Of a stretch of 64,000 nt of DNA, positions 9,617 through 17,705 are shown piece by piece. This DNA is from Campylobacter volucris (GTDB lineage: Bacteria; Campylobacterota; Campylobacteria; Campylobacterales; Campylobacteraceae). The stretch covers positions 620,001 to 684,000 of the forward strand of contig NZ_CP043428.1 of the NCBI RefSeq assembly GCF_008245045.1, in the 5' to 3' direction. The position numbers were made by a program, and so were the translations under genes. The first letter of the stretch is position 1. The number at the start of each line of letters is the position of its first letter. Under the pieces are notes generated by a model. That model saw only the letters and a program-made list of their open reading frames with translations. It did no database searches and was not told the DNA's origin.

Positions 9617-10212
9617 TACTTAATGCTAAATTTTTAGTTTCTGCATCAAAAATAGATAATGCTCCAGAGCCAATTTGTACTGAGATTGCATTTTTAGGTC
9701 GATCTAATGTTGGCAAGAGTTCATTGATTAATACCTTGTGTAAAAATAAAAATTTAGCAAAAAGCTCATCTACTCCAGGAAAAACTCAATTAATTAATTT
9801 TTTTGAACTAAATTGTAAAAGACAAGAGGAAAAATTTAAATTAATTTTTATTGATTTGCCAGGTTTTGGCTATGCTAAAGTTAGCAAAAAAACTAAAGAA
9901 ATTTGGAATAAAAATTTAGACGAATTTTTAAAAGAAAGAACTTCTATAAAGCTTTTTATACATTTGGTTGATTCTAGACATGAAAAATTAGATATAGATT
10001 TAAATTTAGACGAGTATTTAAATTCATTTTTAAGAGCGGATCAAAAAAAAATCACAGTTTTTACAAAATGTGATAAATTAAATCAAAGCCAAAAGACAAA
10101 ACTTTTAAATGCTAACAAAAATGCAATTTTAATTTCAAATTTAAAAAAACAAGGCATAGAAAAACTAGAACAAGTAATTATCAATGAAAGCTTAGGTTTA
10201 AATGAGAACTAA
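9613..10212 (+). CDS. ysxC: ribosome-biogenesis GTPase YsxC/EngB
   Basis: Small essential TRAFAC GTPase that helps assemble the 50S subunit. The 199-residue protein has G1 GRSNVGKSS (about residues 29-37), G2 around STPGKTQ, G3 DLPGFGYAKV, G4 TKCDKL and a G5-like ISNLKKQG. Length and motif order match the family. It overlaps lptA by 4 bases and the next membrane-protein gene by 11 bases, so it is part of the same rightward transcript. Confidence 0.94.
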   Translation: MILNAKFLVSASKIDNAPEPICTEIAFLGRSNVGKSSLINTLCKNKNLAKSSSTPGKTQLINFFELNCKRQEEKFKLIFIDLPGFGYAKVSKKTKEIWNKNLDEFLKERTSIKLFIHLVDSRHEKLDIDLNLDEYLNSFLRADQKKITVFTKCDKLNQSQKTKLLNANKNAILISNLKKQGIEKLEQVIINESLGLNEN

Positions 10213-10687
10213 GATTAAAAATAAATTTGATTTGTCTTATCTATTTTTTTATTTTTCATTGATATTTTATCAGATTCTCTCATCGATATATTATTGGCTA
10301 CCACCATTAATTGGGGTGTTTTTTTGCTATATGATTGTATTGTTAAAAGAAAGAGAAAGAACGCTTAATAAGCTTGATTTTAGATGGTATTTTTCTTTAT
10401 TTTATATTTTATTGATTGATATTATCCATGGATTTTATATTTTTAGTTCTTGGATAGCTTTTTTTGTTTTTTATAATGTATTTGTGGATTGGTTTAAAAG
10501 TAAGCTAAAACTTGGGCCTTATTTGTTGGTTATTTTTACTTTTTGTGCTTATATTTTTATTTATATTTTTGATGTATTCTTAGCTTATTTAGATAATCAA
10601 AAAATTTTAAAATTTGGTATTGAATATTTGTGGTTTTTTGCCCTAGAAGCATTGATTTCTTTTGTAATTTTTAAAGGTAAAATTTAA
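10202..10687 (+). CDS. integral membrane protein, possible MreD
   Basis: A 161-residue hydrophobic protein with about five membrane segments (roughly 15-32, 36-48, 60-80, 82-95, 98-125 and 140-157), few charged residues and no enzymatic motif. It lies directly upstream of mrdA (one-base overlap). Size, topology and that position match MreD, the rod-complex protein usually encoded just before mrdA. The family is so diverged in this group that similarity alone does not prove it. An otherwise unknown membrane protein is the alternative. Confidence 0.6.
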   Translation: MRTKIKNKFDLSYLFFYFSLIFYQILSSIYYWLPPLIGVFFCYMIVLLKERERTLNKLDFRWYFSLFYILLIDIIHGFYIFSSWIAFFVFYNVFVDWFKSKLKLGPYLLVIFTFCAYIFIYIFDVFLAYLDNQKILKFGIEYLWFFALEALISFVIFKGKI

Positions 10688-12510
10688 TGCGTTTGCGTTT
10701 AGTGATGATATTTATAGCTTTATTTTTTATACTTTTATTAGTAAGGGTGTATTATATTAGTATAAAATCTAATGTCTATTATGAAGAAATTGCAAAACAA
10801 AATTCTATTAAAGTTCAGCCCTTAGCATCTGATAGGGGTCAAATTTTAGATACAAAAGGCAGACCATTAGCGGTTAATAAACTTGGTTTTTCTATTTCTA
10901 TTAAACCTTATTTATACATTAAAAAACAAAATAGAAATCTTTTAGATAAAGAATTGCAGGTGATTGTTGAAGCTTTTCCTGATTTAAACATCACTAAGCT
11001 TAAAAGAGCTTATATAAAAGCAGATTCATATTATAATCAAGATTATATAGAAGTGGTTCCATTTATTGAATATGATGCTATGAATAAACATTTTACAAAA
11101 TTAAAACTACGCGAAAATATGCAAGTAAAATCTACAACACAAAGATTTTACCCTTATGATTCTTTGGCTAGTCATGTTATAGGATATGTAGGTAAAGCAA
11201 ATTTAAATGATATGAATGAAAATGAGATAGCAAGACTTACAAGTTATGTGGGTCGTAGTGGTATAGAGCGTTATTATAATGATATTTTACAAGGTATAAA
11301 AGGAGAAAAAGTTAGCAAGGTCAATGCTTTAAACAAAGAAATAGAAGTTTTATCGCATAAAAAACCAACCTCAAGTAATATTATATTAACCATTGATCTT
11401 GATTTGCAAGAATACCTAACTGAAATTTTTGAAGGCTTAGCTGGTGCAGCTGTTATAATGGATCTTAAAACGGGTGCTATTTTGGCAGCTGGTAGCTTTC
11501 CAGAGTATAATTTAAATCCATTTGTAACAGGAATCACCCAAGAAGAGTGGGATCGTTTGTCTAATGATTTAAACCATCCTTTTACTAATAAACTGATTAA
11601 TGGTTTATATCCTCCAGGTTCTGTTGTTAAAATGGGTACAGCTTTAGCTTTTTTAAATAGCCACAAAGTCAATGAACATCAAAAATTTTTATGCGATAGT
11701 AATTTTGAATTAGGTGGTAGAAAATTTAGATGTTGGAAAGCAATAGGTCATGGCTATGTTGATATGAATGATGCTATTAGAGAAAGTTGTGATGTGTATT
11801 TTTATAAAGGTGCATTAGAAGTTGGCATAGATTCTATTAGTTCTACTTTTGAAAAATTAGGTTTTGGTTCTAAAACAGGAGTGGATTTACCAAATGAATT
11901 TATAGGCACAGTTCCAAATAAAATTTGGAAAAAACAAAAATACAATCAACCATGGTATCAAGGAGAAACCTTAAATACTAGCATAGGACAAGGAAATTTT
12001 TTAGCCACTCCTATGCAAGTAGCTAAATTTACAGCTATGATTGCTACTTCAAAATCCATCACCCCGCATTTTCTAAAAAGCATTGATGATAATGCTACTA
12101 AAATAGATTTTGATAATAATGAAAGTGTTTTTAGCACTTTTGAATTAGCAAAATTGCCTTTTTTAAGGCGTGCTATGTATGAGGTAGCACACGAAGAAGG
12201 CGGAACTACTGCAAGATATTTAAAAAATTCTCCCGTTACTATAGCTGCTAAAACAGGAACAGCTCAAGTTGTTGGAATTTCACAAAGTGAGAAAAAGCGT
12301 ATTAAGGAAGAAGATTTAGAATATTTTTTAAGATCTCATGCTTGGATTACTTCTTATGCGCCTTATGAAAATCCACAATATGTTGTCGTTGTTTTGATAG
12401 AACATGGTAAAAGTGGTAGCAATACAGGTGGTCCTATGCTTTTAAAAATTTATCAAAAATTAATTGATTTAGGCTATATAGATAAAAAATTTCTTAAAAG
12501 AAAAACTTAA
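10687..12510 (+). CDS. mrdA: penicillin-binding protein 2 (peptidoglycan D,D-transpeptidase)
   Basis: Class B PBP that cross-links lateral-wall peptidoglycan with RodA. The 607-residue protein has one N-terminal membrane anchor (residues 4-24), a PBP dimerisation domain with the DRGQILD motif at 49-55, and a transpeptidase domain. Catalytic Ser312 lies in PGSVVK, the second motif is S367-C-D, and the third is K522-T-G-T. It starts on the last base of the preceding membrane-protein gene. Its stop codon overlaps the queA stop on the other strand by four bases. Confidence 0.95.
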   Translation: MRLRLVMIFIALFFILLLVRVYYISIKSNVYYEEIAKQNSIKVQPLASDRGQILDTKGRPLAVNKLGFSISIKPYLYIKKQNRNLLDKELQVIVEAFPDLNITKLKRAYIKADSYYNQDYIEVVPFIEYDAMNKHFTKLKLRENMQVKSTTQRFYPYDSLASHVIGYVGKANLNDMNENEIARLTSYVGRSGIERYYNDILQGIKGEKVSKVNALNKEIEVLSHKKPTSSNIILTIDLDLQEYLTEIFEGLAGAAVIMDLKTGAILAAGSFPEYNLNPFVTGITQEEWDRLSNDLNHPFTNKLINGLYPPGSVVKMGTALAFLNSHKVNEHQKFLCDSNFELGGRKFRCWKAIGHGYVDMNDAIRESCDVYFYKGALEVGIDSISSTFEKLGFGSKTGVDLPNEFIGTVPNKIWKKQKYNQPWYQGETLNTSIGQGNFLATPMQVAKFTAMIATSKSITPHFLKSIDDNATKIDFDNNESVFSTFELAKLPFLRRAMYEVAHEEGGTTARYLKNSPVTIAAKTGTAQVVGISQSEKKRIKEEDLEYFLRSHAWITSYAPYENPQYVVVVLIEHGKSGSNTGGPMLLKIYQKLIDLGYIDKKFLKRKT

Positions 12511-13526
12511 ATTATAAGCATACTATCACCATAAGAGTAAAAGCGATATTTATTTTTAATTGCTTGGGTGTAAATTTGCAAAGTTTTTTCTCTACCTATA
12601 AAGGCTGATACAAGCATTATGAGTGTAGATTTTGGCAAGTGAAAATTTGTCAAAAGATAGTTTAATCTTTGAGGTTTATTATGCGGATGTAAAAATAAAT
12701 CACAAAATCCTTCTTTGATTTTATATCTTGAATAATACTCTACACATCTAGTTACTGTTGTACCTACACCTAATAATGCTTGATTAGAATCAATTATTTT
12801 GCAAGTTTCATCATTAATTTGAAAAAATTCTGAATGCATTTTATGATCTTTTATATTATCACATTCTACACTTTTAAAAGTTCCTGCTCCAACATGCAGT
12901 GTGATAGTATGTATATTATGATTTTTTTTTAATTGTTTGATCATATCTTCACTAAAATGTAAGCTCGCAGTTGGTGCAGCCACTGCTCCTTTTTTATCTG
13001 CAAAAATACTTTGATAATTAATACTATCACTATTTTCATCAGCTCTTTTTATATAAGGAGGCAAGGGTATGTGACCTATGTGATCTAATATGTCAAAAAC
13101 CTCTTGATGGTTGAGCTTTTTTTGATGGGTAAAAAATTCTACAATTCTTGTGCCATCGTTGTTTAATTGTAGTATTTTAGCTTGTAAATTTTGCTCAAAA
13201 TATAGAATTTGATCTTTTTTAACCTTGCCTCTAATTTGTACTAAAAAACTTTCATTTGCAAAAGGATTATTTATAAAAAGTTCTATTTTGCTACCTGTAT
13301 CTTTATGGCCATAAATTCTTGCTTTGATTACTTTAGTGTCATTAAAAATGATATCACATTGGGGCAATATGGAATTTAAATCTTTAAAATATAGATGTGA
13401 AATTTGATCTTTTTTTCTTTCATACACTAAAAGTCTTGCATTTTCTTTGGGTAAAATAGGAAAATTAGCTATTAATTCATTAGGCAAACTATAATCATAA
13501 TTTGAAAGTAAAAAATCTTCATTCAT
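12507..13526 (-). CDS. queA: S-adenosylmethionine:tRNA ribosyltransferase-isomerase
   Basis: Transfers and isomerises the ribosyl group of SAM onto 7-aminomethyl-7-deazaguanine in tRNA to form epoxyqueuosine. The 339-residue protein starts with the family pattern DYSLPNELIANFP and contains IFNDTKVIKARI, the SLHFSEDMIKQL region, LHVGAGTFKSV and the C-terminal LLTNFHLPKSTLIMLVSAF block. Length is normal. It overlaps tatC by eight bases upstream and forms a tail-to-tail overlap with mrdA downstream. Confidence 0.96.
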   Translation of the reverse strand: MNEDFLLSNYDYSLPNELIANFPILPKENARLLVYERKKDQISHLYFKDLNSILPQCDIIFNDTKVIKARIYGHKDTGSKIELFINNPFANESFLVQIRGKVKKDQILYFEQNLQAKILQLNNDGTRIVEFFTHQKKLNHQEVFDILDHIGHIPLPPYIKRADENSDSINYQSIFADKKGAVAAPTASLHFSEDMIKQLKKNHNIHTITLHVGAGTFKSVECDNIKDHKMHSEFFQINDETCKIIDSNQALLGVGTTVTRCVEYYSRYKIKEGFCDLFLHPHNKPQRLNYLLTNFHLPKSTLIMLVSAFIGREKTLQIYTQAIKNKYRFYSYGDSMLII

Positions 13527-14253
13527 TGTTGTCTTTTTTGCTTGGATTTACTTTTTTTGCTATATAGATGGATAAACCATAAAGCCCACATAAAGGAAGT
13601 GCCATTAAAAATTGAGAGATAACATCAGGTGGAGTCATCATAGCAGCAAAGACAAATATAATTAAAACTGAAACTCTAAAATGCTTTTTTAAAAATTCAT
13701 CATCTACAAGTCCAAGCTTTGCAAAGAAAAAAGTAATCACAGGCATTTCAAAAGCTAAACCAAATGCTATGATTAATTTTGTAAAAAATCCCACATAAAG
13801 TCCTATACTAATTAAAGGTTTAAAATCTTGAGTTTGCACACCAAAATCAACCAAAAATTTAAATGCTAAAGGTATGACTATATAGTAACAAAATAAAGCT
13901 CCAAGTGCAAACATAATACTTGCAAAACTCACAAAAGGAATGACGAGTTTTTTTTCATTATCATAGAGTCCTGGTGCTACAAATTTCCAAAATTGCCAAA
14001 AAATTACTGGTAAAGATATTAAAAATGCTGTAAAAAAAGAAACTTTCATAGCTGTGAATAAGGGCTCTTGTAATTCCACAAAGGTCATTTGCTTAGAAAT
14101 TTCAGGCAAAACTGCTTCAACAGGAGCTTTTAATATATCAATAATGTATTCATTAAAAGCAAAACAAGCAAAAAACATTACCACAACACATGCTACGCTT
14201 ATAAATAATCTTTTTCTAAGTTCGACTAAATGAGGTTTTAATTCTTCAAACAT
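13519..14253 (-). CDS. tatC: Sec-independent protein translocase TatC
   Basis: Core receptor of the twin-arginine translocase for folded proteins. The 244-residue protein begins FEELKPHLVELRKRLF, the conserved cytoplasmic N-terminus, and has six predicted membrane helices. Family landmarks include FWQFWKFVAPGLYDNEKK, FEMPV (the Glu-containing signal-binding segment) and MTPPDVISQ. It follows tatB with a two-base gap. HydA at 58944 in this window is a clear Tat substrate. No tatA is found in the window. Confidence 0.97.
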   Translation of the reverse strand: MFEELKPHLVELRKRLFISVACVVVMFFACFAFNEYIIDILKAPVEAVLPEISKQMTFVELQEPLFTAMKVSFFTAFLISLPVIFWQFWKFVAPGLYDNEKKLVIPFVSFASIMFALGALFCYYIVIPLAFKFLVDFGVQTQDFKPLISIGLYVGFFTKLIIAFGLAFEMPVITFFFAKLGLVDDEFLKKHFRVSVLIIFVFAAMMTPPDVISQFLMALPLCGLYGLSIYIAKKVNPSKKDNNE

Positions 14254-14255
14254 TT

Positions 14256-14639
14256 TTAGCTTTCTATTTTTTGAGTATTTTCTTTTGTGTTATTTTGAAT
14301 TTGAGATAAATTTTGTATATTATCTTCTAAATTTTCTTTTTGTTCTTTTATTTCTTTAGTGTTATTTAATATATCTTCTTTAAGTTGATCAAATTCTTCA
14401 AAGCTTAATTTTTTACGGATATTTTCATTGGTTTGAGAAAATTCATCTTTGTATTTTTGAGCTTCATCTTTTAATTCTGCTATTTTTAATTCTTTATTGA
14501 TACTTGCTTTTGCTTCGTCAATGTTACTTTTTAGAGCTTTTATGATTTTTGCTATTTCTACTATGGTTGAAGGTAATTTTTCTGGCCCAAGCACTAAAAT
14601 AGCTATAACTAAAACAACTATAATTTCGCCAAAACTCAT
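14256..14639 (-). CDS. tatB: Sec-independent protein translocase TatB
   Basis: Membrane partner of TatC in the Tat signal-receptor complex. I place the start at the ATG complementary to 14637-14639, giving 127 residues. The family N-terminus MSFGEIIVVLVIAILVLGP follows at once, with the hinge Gly-Pro and an amphipathic helix. The C-terminal half is a highly charged coiled-coil (about 45-127, Glu/Lys/Asn-rich). An in-frame ATG at 14675 would add 12 charged residues before the membrane helix and has no ribosome-binding site. The gene diverges from arsP across about 150 AT-rich bases that hold the ArsR-type operator. Confidence 0.93.
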   Translation of the reverse strand: MSFGEIIVVLVIAILVLGPEKLPSTIVEIAKIIKALKSNIDEAKASINKELKIAELKDEAQKYKDEFSQTNENIRKKLSFEEFDQLKEDILNNTKEIKEQKENLEDNIQNLSQIQNNTKENTQKIES

Positions 14640-14718
14640 AGCTAATTCTTCTTTCAATTTAAAATCTTTATGCATTTTACATAAAATTACTTAAAAATTT
14701 TATTACTTGTATAATATT

Positions 14719-14760
14719 AATATATCAATATATATTGATATATTGATATATTTTTGATAT
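14719..14760 (+). promoter_or_regulatory. ArsR-type operator: perfect 26-base palindrome plus two further half-sites
   Basis: Bases 14719-14744 form a perfect palindrome built from ATATCAA (14722-14728) and TTGATAT (14735-14741). The TTGATAT half-site recurs at 14743-14749 and 14754-14760. The array lies 29 bases before the arsP start. ArsR/SmtB repressors bind imperfect 12-2-12-type palindromes, often containing ATA...TGATAT, so this is the expected control site of the downstream arsP-arsR pair. An operator here could also influence leftward tatB. Confidence 0.75.
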
Positions 14761-14788
14761 TATTTTAAAAATACAAAGGAAGGCTAAT

Positions 14789-15781
14789 ATGATTGAAGAA
14801 AAAATTTTTATCATTTTTAAAGACTTTTTGGTTTTATTTATTGAAATTTCATTACTGTTTATATTAGTAAATATGCTCATTGGCTATTTAAATGAGCGTT
14901 ATTCTAAATTTTTTAATGAGCATTTAAAAAAAGATTCTTTTATAACTTATATCAAAGCTATTATGTTAGGGGCTTTAACCCCATTTTGTTCGTGTTCGAG
15001 CATACCTCTTTTAAATGCATTTTTAAAAGCTAAAATTCCGCTTGGAGTATGTATAGCTTATCTTATCACTTCACCTTTGATAAATCCTATTATAATTGTG
15101 GTTTTTATAATTAGTTTTGGTTTGAAAATTTCTTTATTATATTTGGGATTTTTATTTAGCATTATTTTATTGCTTTCATTTTGTGTTTCTAAAATAAATA
15201 CTCGTAAATTTTTTAATGATGATTTTTTAAAAAATAATTTAGAAGAAGATACTAAAAGTTGTTGTGCTATGAGTAATTTTTCTTCAAAATCACATCATAA
15301 AAAAGCTAGTGTGATTTTTGAAAAAAATATTAAAAATAATCCAAAAATATTAAATTTTAAAACTAAACCTAAAGAAAATAAAATCAAAAAATTATTTTCA
15401 CAAAGTTTTGCAGAATATAAAAAAATTTTACCTTATATTGTTATAGGTATGGGTATTGGTGCTGTGATTCATGGATTTTTTCCTCAAGATTTTTTTCAAG
15501 ATTATATGAAAGATTATGGAATTTTAGGAGTTTTTATAGCTGCTTTTATAGGAGTTTTGCTTTATATGAATTGCACAGCTATGATACCTGTTGCCTTAGC
15601 TTTAACTACAGCTGGCATTCCAACAGGTATAATGATGAGTTTTTTGATAGCTGGAGCAGGGTGTTCTTTACCTGAGCTTATTTTGTTAAAAAGGATATTT
15701 AAATTTAACTTTTTATTATTGTTTGCTAGCATGATAGTGTTTATAGCGATAAGTTTTGGAATTTTAATGTTTTTTATATAA
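14789..15781 (+). CDS. arsP: ArsP-family organoarsenical efflux permease
   Basis: Predicted inner-membrane permease of the DUF318/ArsP family. In C. jejuni, ArsP exports trivalent methyl- and aromatic arsenicals. The 330-residue protein has about eight membrane segments split by a hydrophilic loop (about 135-210). It shows TPFCSCSS (Cys67, Cys69), SPLINPII, MNCTAMIP (Cys262) and GAGCSLPE (Cys292), the conserved cysteine-bearing motifs of the family. AAGGAAGG precedes the ATG. The adjacent arsR and the palindrome upstream support an arsenic role. Substrate range cannot be judged from sequence. Confidence 0.87.
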   Translation: MIEEKIFIIFKDFLVLFIEISLLFILVNMLIGYLNERYSKFFNEHLKKDSFITYIKAIMLGALTPFCSCSSIPLLNAFLKAKIPLGVCIAYLITSPLINPIIIVVFIISFGLKISLLYLGFLFSIILLLSFCVSKINTRKFFNDDFLKNNLEEDTKSCCAMSNFSSKSHHKKASVIFEKNIKNNPKILNFKTKPKENKIKKLFSQSFAEYKKILPYIVIGMGIGAVIHGFFPQDFFQDYMKDYGILGVFIAAFIGVLLYMNCTAMIPVALALTTAGIPTGIMMSFLIAGAGCSLPELILLKRIFKFNFLLLFASMIVFIAISFGILMFFI

Positions 15782-15790
15782 GGATTTTGA

Positions 15791-16108
15791 ATGCAAGAAT
15801 TTTTAAAAATAACTGGTGCTATCAATGATGAAAGTAGAATTTTGATTTTGGCTTTTTTGCAAAAGTATGGAAAGCTTTGTGTGTGTGATTTGCAAAATTC
15901 TTTAAATATGAGCCAATCAAGATTATCAAGACATTTAAAAATTTTAAAAGATGCTGGATTTTTAGAGGTTGATAGGCAAGGCGTTTGGGCATATTATGGT
16001 ATAAGAAAAGATTTAAATGATTTTTGCAAAGATATACTTAAAAATTTAGATACACTTGTTTTATTTTTACCTGATTTTAAAAGAATTTCATGCGAATGTA
16101 AACACTAA
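15791..16108 (+). CDS. arsR: ArsR/SmtB-family metalloregulatory repressor
   Basis: Winged-helix repressor expected to release the operator at 14719-14760 when trivalent arsenic binds. The 105-residue protein carries the metal-sensing KLCVCDL motif (Cys30, Cys32) just before the recognition helix SQSRLSRHLKIL, plus two more cysteines near the end (Cys102, Cys104) that could complete a trivalent As site. It starts nine bases after arsP with AAGGA upstream, so the pair is one autoregulated unit. No arsC or acr3 gene follows. Its stop overlaps that of hemW by four bases. Confidence 0.92.
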   Translation: MQEFLKITGAINDESRILILAFLQKYGKLCVCDLQNSLNMSQSRLSRHLKILKDAGFLEVDRQGVWAYYGIRKDLNDFCKDILKNLDTLVLFLPDFKRISCECKH

Positions 16109-17154
16109 GTACTAATATACAATGCAAGTTCATCGCTTAAAAGGAAATTAGTATTATAAAAAAATCCATTTTTATATATTAATTTGCCTTTTTTACTAAG
16201 AAATAAGGCCTTTTCTTTTTCTGATGTTTTTAATCTTTTTTCATCTACCCCTATAATACTCCTAAGTCCTAAAAATAAATGTTCTAAATTTAAATCATTT
16301 TGGTTTAAATTTTCTATTTCTCTAAAAGTAGGATTTACTATATATTCTTTTAAATTTTTTTTAGTGTAAAATCTTTGGTTTTTTAAAAAACCCACTGCAC
16401 TTAAACCACATCCTATATAGTCTTTTCCTTGCCAATAAGCAAGATTGTGCTTGCAAATTTGTCCAAAATTACTAATTTCGTATTGATCAAACCCTAAGTT
16501 TTTTATATTTTGTATAAAATATTTTGCAAGTTTTGGTGCATTTTTTTTATAATGAAATTTTTTAGCAAATTTAGTTTTTTCTTCTATTGTAAGATTATAA
16601 GCGCTTACATGGGTGATATTTAATAACGATAAATTGGCAATTTCATAATCTAACATTTTAGTATTATCTAATTTTGTATCATAAATTAAATCTATATTTA
16701 TATTTATAAATCCAGCTTTTTTAGCATTTTCTATGCTAGTAAAAATGCTTTTTTTATCGTGATTTCTTCCTAAAAATTGTAATTTGTTTTCATTAAAACT
16801 TTGAACTCCAAAAGAAATGCGATTTATGTTTAAATTTCTCATTTCTTTAAGCCATGTAAAATTGCTTGAGCTTGGATTAGCTTCTATAGTAATTTCTGCA
16901 TTTTCTTCTAAAAAATCATTTAATAAAATAAAAATTTTTTCATAAAATTTAGCATCCATAAGACTTGGTGTGCCACCGCCTATAAAAATGGTTTTTATGC
17001 TTTTTTTATTAATTTTAAAAAAAATAATTTTATCTTTAATATCTTCAATAAGGGCTTTAAGATATGCCATTTCAAAATCTTGTTTTTTTAAAGATGTAAA
17101 AGAACAATAAAAACACTTACTTTGACAAAATGGTATATGTATATATAAATGCAT
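16105..17154 (-). CDS. hemW: HemW-type radical SAM protein (HemN-like)
   Basis: Often annotated oxygen-independent coproporphyrinogen III oxidase, but its short length and N-terminus fit HemW, a heme-binding chaperone for respiratory cytochromes. The 349-residue protein opens MHLYIHIPFC with the radical SAM cysteines Cys10, Cys14 and Cys17 (CX3CX2C). It then has GGGTPSL, EANPSS, RISFGVQSF and the HemW-like DLIYDTK and YEISNFG patterns. True HemN enzymes are about 450 residues with an extra N-terminal segment. Chaperone versus oxidase remains an inference. Confidence 0.88.
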   Translation of the reverse strand: MHLYIHIPFCQSKCFYCSFTSLKKQDFEMAYLKALIEDIKDKIIFFKINKKSIKTIFIGGGTPSLMDAKFYEKIFILLNDFLEENAEITIEANPSSSNFTWLKEMRNLNINRISFGVQSFNENKLQFLGRNHDKKSIFTSIENAKKAGFININIDLIYDTKLDNTKMLDYEIANLSLLNITHVSAYNLTIEEKTKFAKKFHYKKNAPKLAKYFIQNIKNLGFDQYEISNFGQICKHNLAYWQGKDYIGCGLSAVGFLKNQRFYTKKNLKEYIVNPTFREIENLNQNDLNLEHLFLGLRSIIGVDEKRLKTSEKEKALFLSKKGKLIYKNGFFYNTNFLLSDELALYIST

Positions 17155-17234
17155 AAAAACTTCTTTAAAATAATAATAGATTTGGTATTTTTTGTTAGAA
17201 TTATATTATATTTAAAGCCAAGGATAAGAAAACT

Positions 17235-17705
17235 ATGGAAAAAGAAAAAAAATACAGACCTAATGTCGCTGCTGTGGTGCTGTCATCAGCTTATCCTTTT
17301 GAATGCAAAATTTTGCTTGCAAAACGCAATGATATGGAAGATGTTTGGCAATTTCCCCAAGGTGGAATTGATGAGGGAGAAAGTGCCAAATTTGCCTTAA
17401 TGAGAGAGCTAAAAGAAGAGATAGGCACAGATGAGATTGAAATCTTGGCTGAATTTCCTGAATGGATAAATTATGATTTTCCTGCTAAAGTTGCACAAAA
17501 AATGTATCCTTATGATGGGCAAAGTCAAAAATATTTTCTAGTGAGATTAAAGGCAAATGCAAAAGTAAATTTAAACACCAAAGAACCTGAATTTGATGCA
17601 TATAAATTTGTTTCTTTAGATGATGTGTTTAATATCACCAATCATTTTAAAAAACCTATTTATCTTAAGGTTTTAAAATACTTTAAAGAAGGAGGATATC
17701 TTTAA
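17235..17705 (+). CDS. rppH: RNA pyrophosphohydrolase (Nudix hydrolase)
   Basis: Nudix enzyme of the RppH/NudH type, which removes pyrophosphate from 5'-triphosphate mRNA ends (or hydrolyses dinucleoside polyphosphates). The 156-residue protein has a complete Nudix box, GX5EX7REUXEEXG, at residues 43-64, preceded by the RppH-typical MEDVWQFPQGG. AGGA lies ten bases before the ATG. It overlaps the lysC start by one base and heads the run lysC-hobA-holB-folP-ligA. A -10-like TATATT lies at 17203-17208. Confidence 0.92.
   Translation: MEKEKKYRPNVAAVVLSSAYPFECKILLAKRNDMEDVWQFPQGGIDEGESAKFALMRELKEEIGTDEIEILAEFPEWINYDFPAKVAQKMYPYDGQSQKYFLVRLKANAKVNLNTKEPEFDAYKFVSLDDVFNITNHFKKPIYLKVLKYFKEGGYL

Noticed and set aside
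14719-14760. Considered as a CRISPR-like or satellite repeat
   Set aside because: Only four seven-base copies, mixed orientations and no spacers of constant length. An operator explains it better.
16105-17154. Call as true coproporphyrinogen oxidase HemN
   Set aside because: The protein is about 100 residues too short and lacks the N-terminal region of HemN. HemW fits better.
17149-17400. An 83-codon plus-strand frame spanning the hemW/rppH gap
   Set aside because: It overlaps the start of rppH in another frame and matches no known protein. The rppH frame holds a complete Nudix box.
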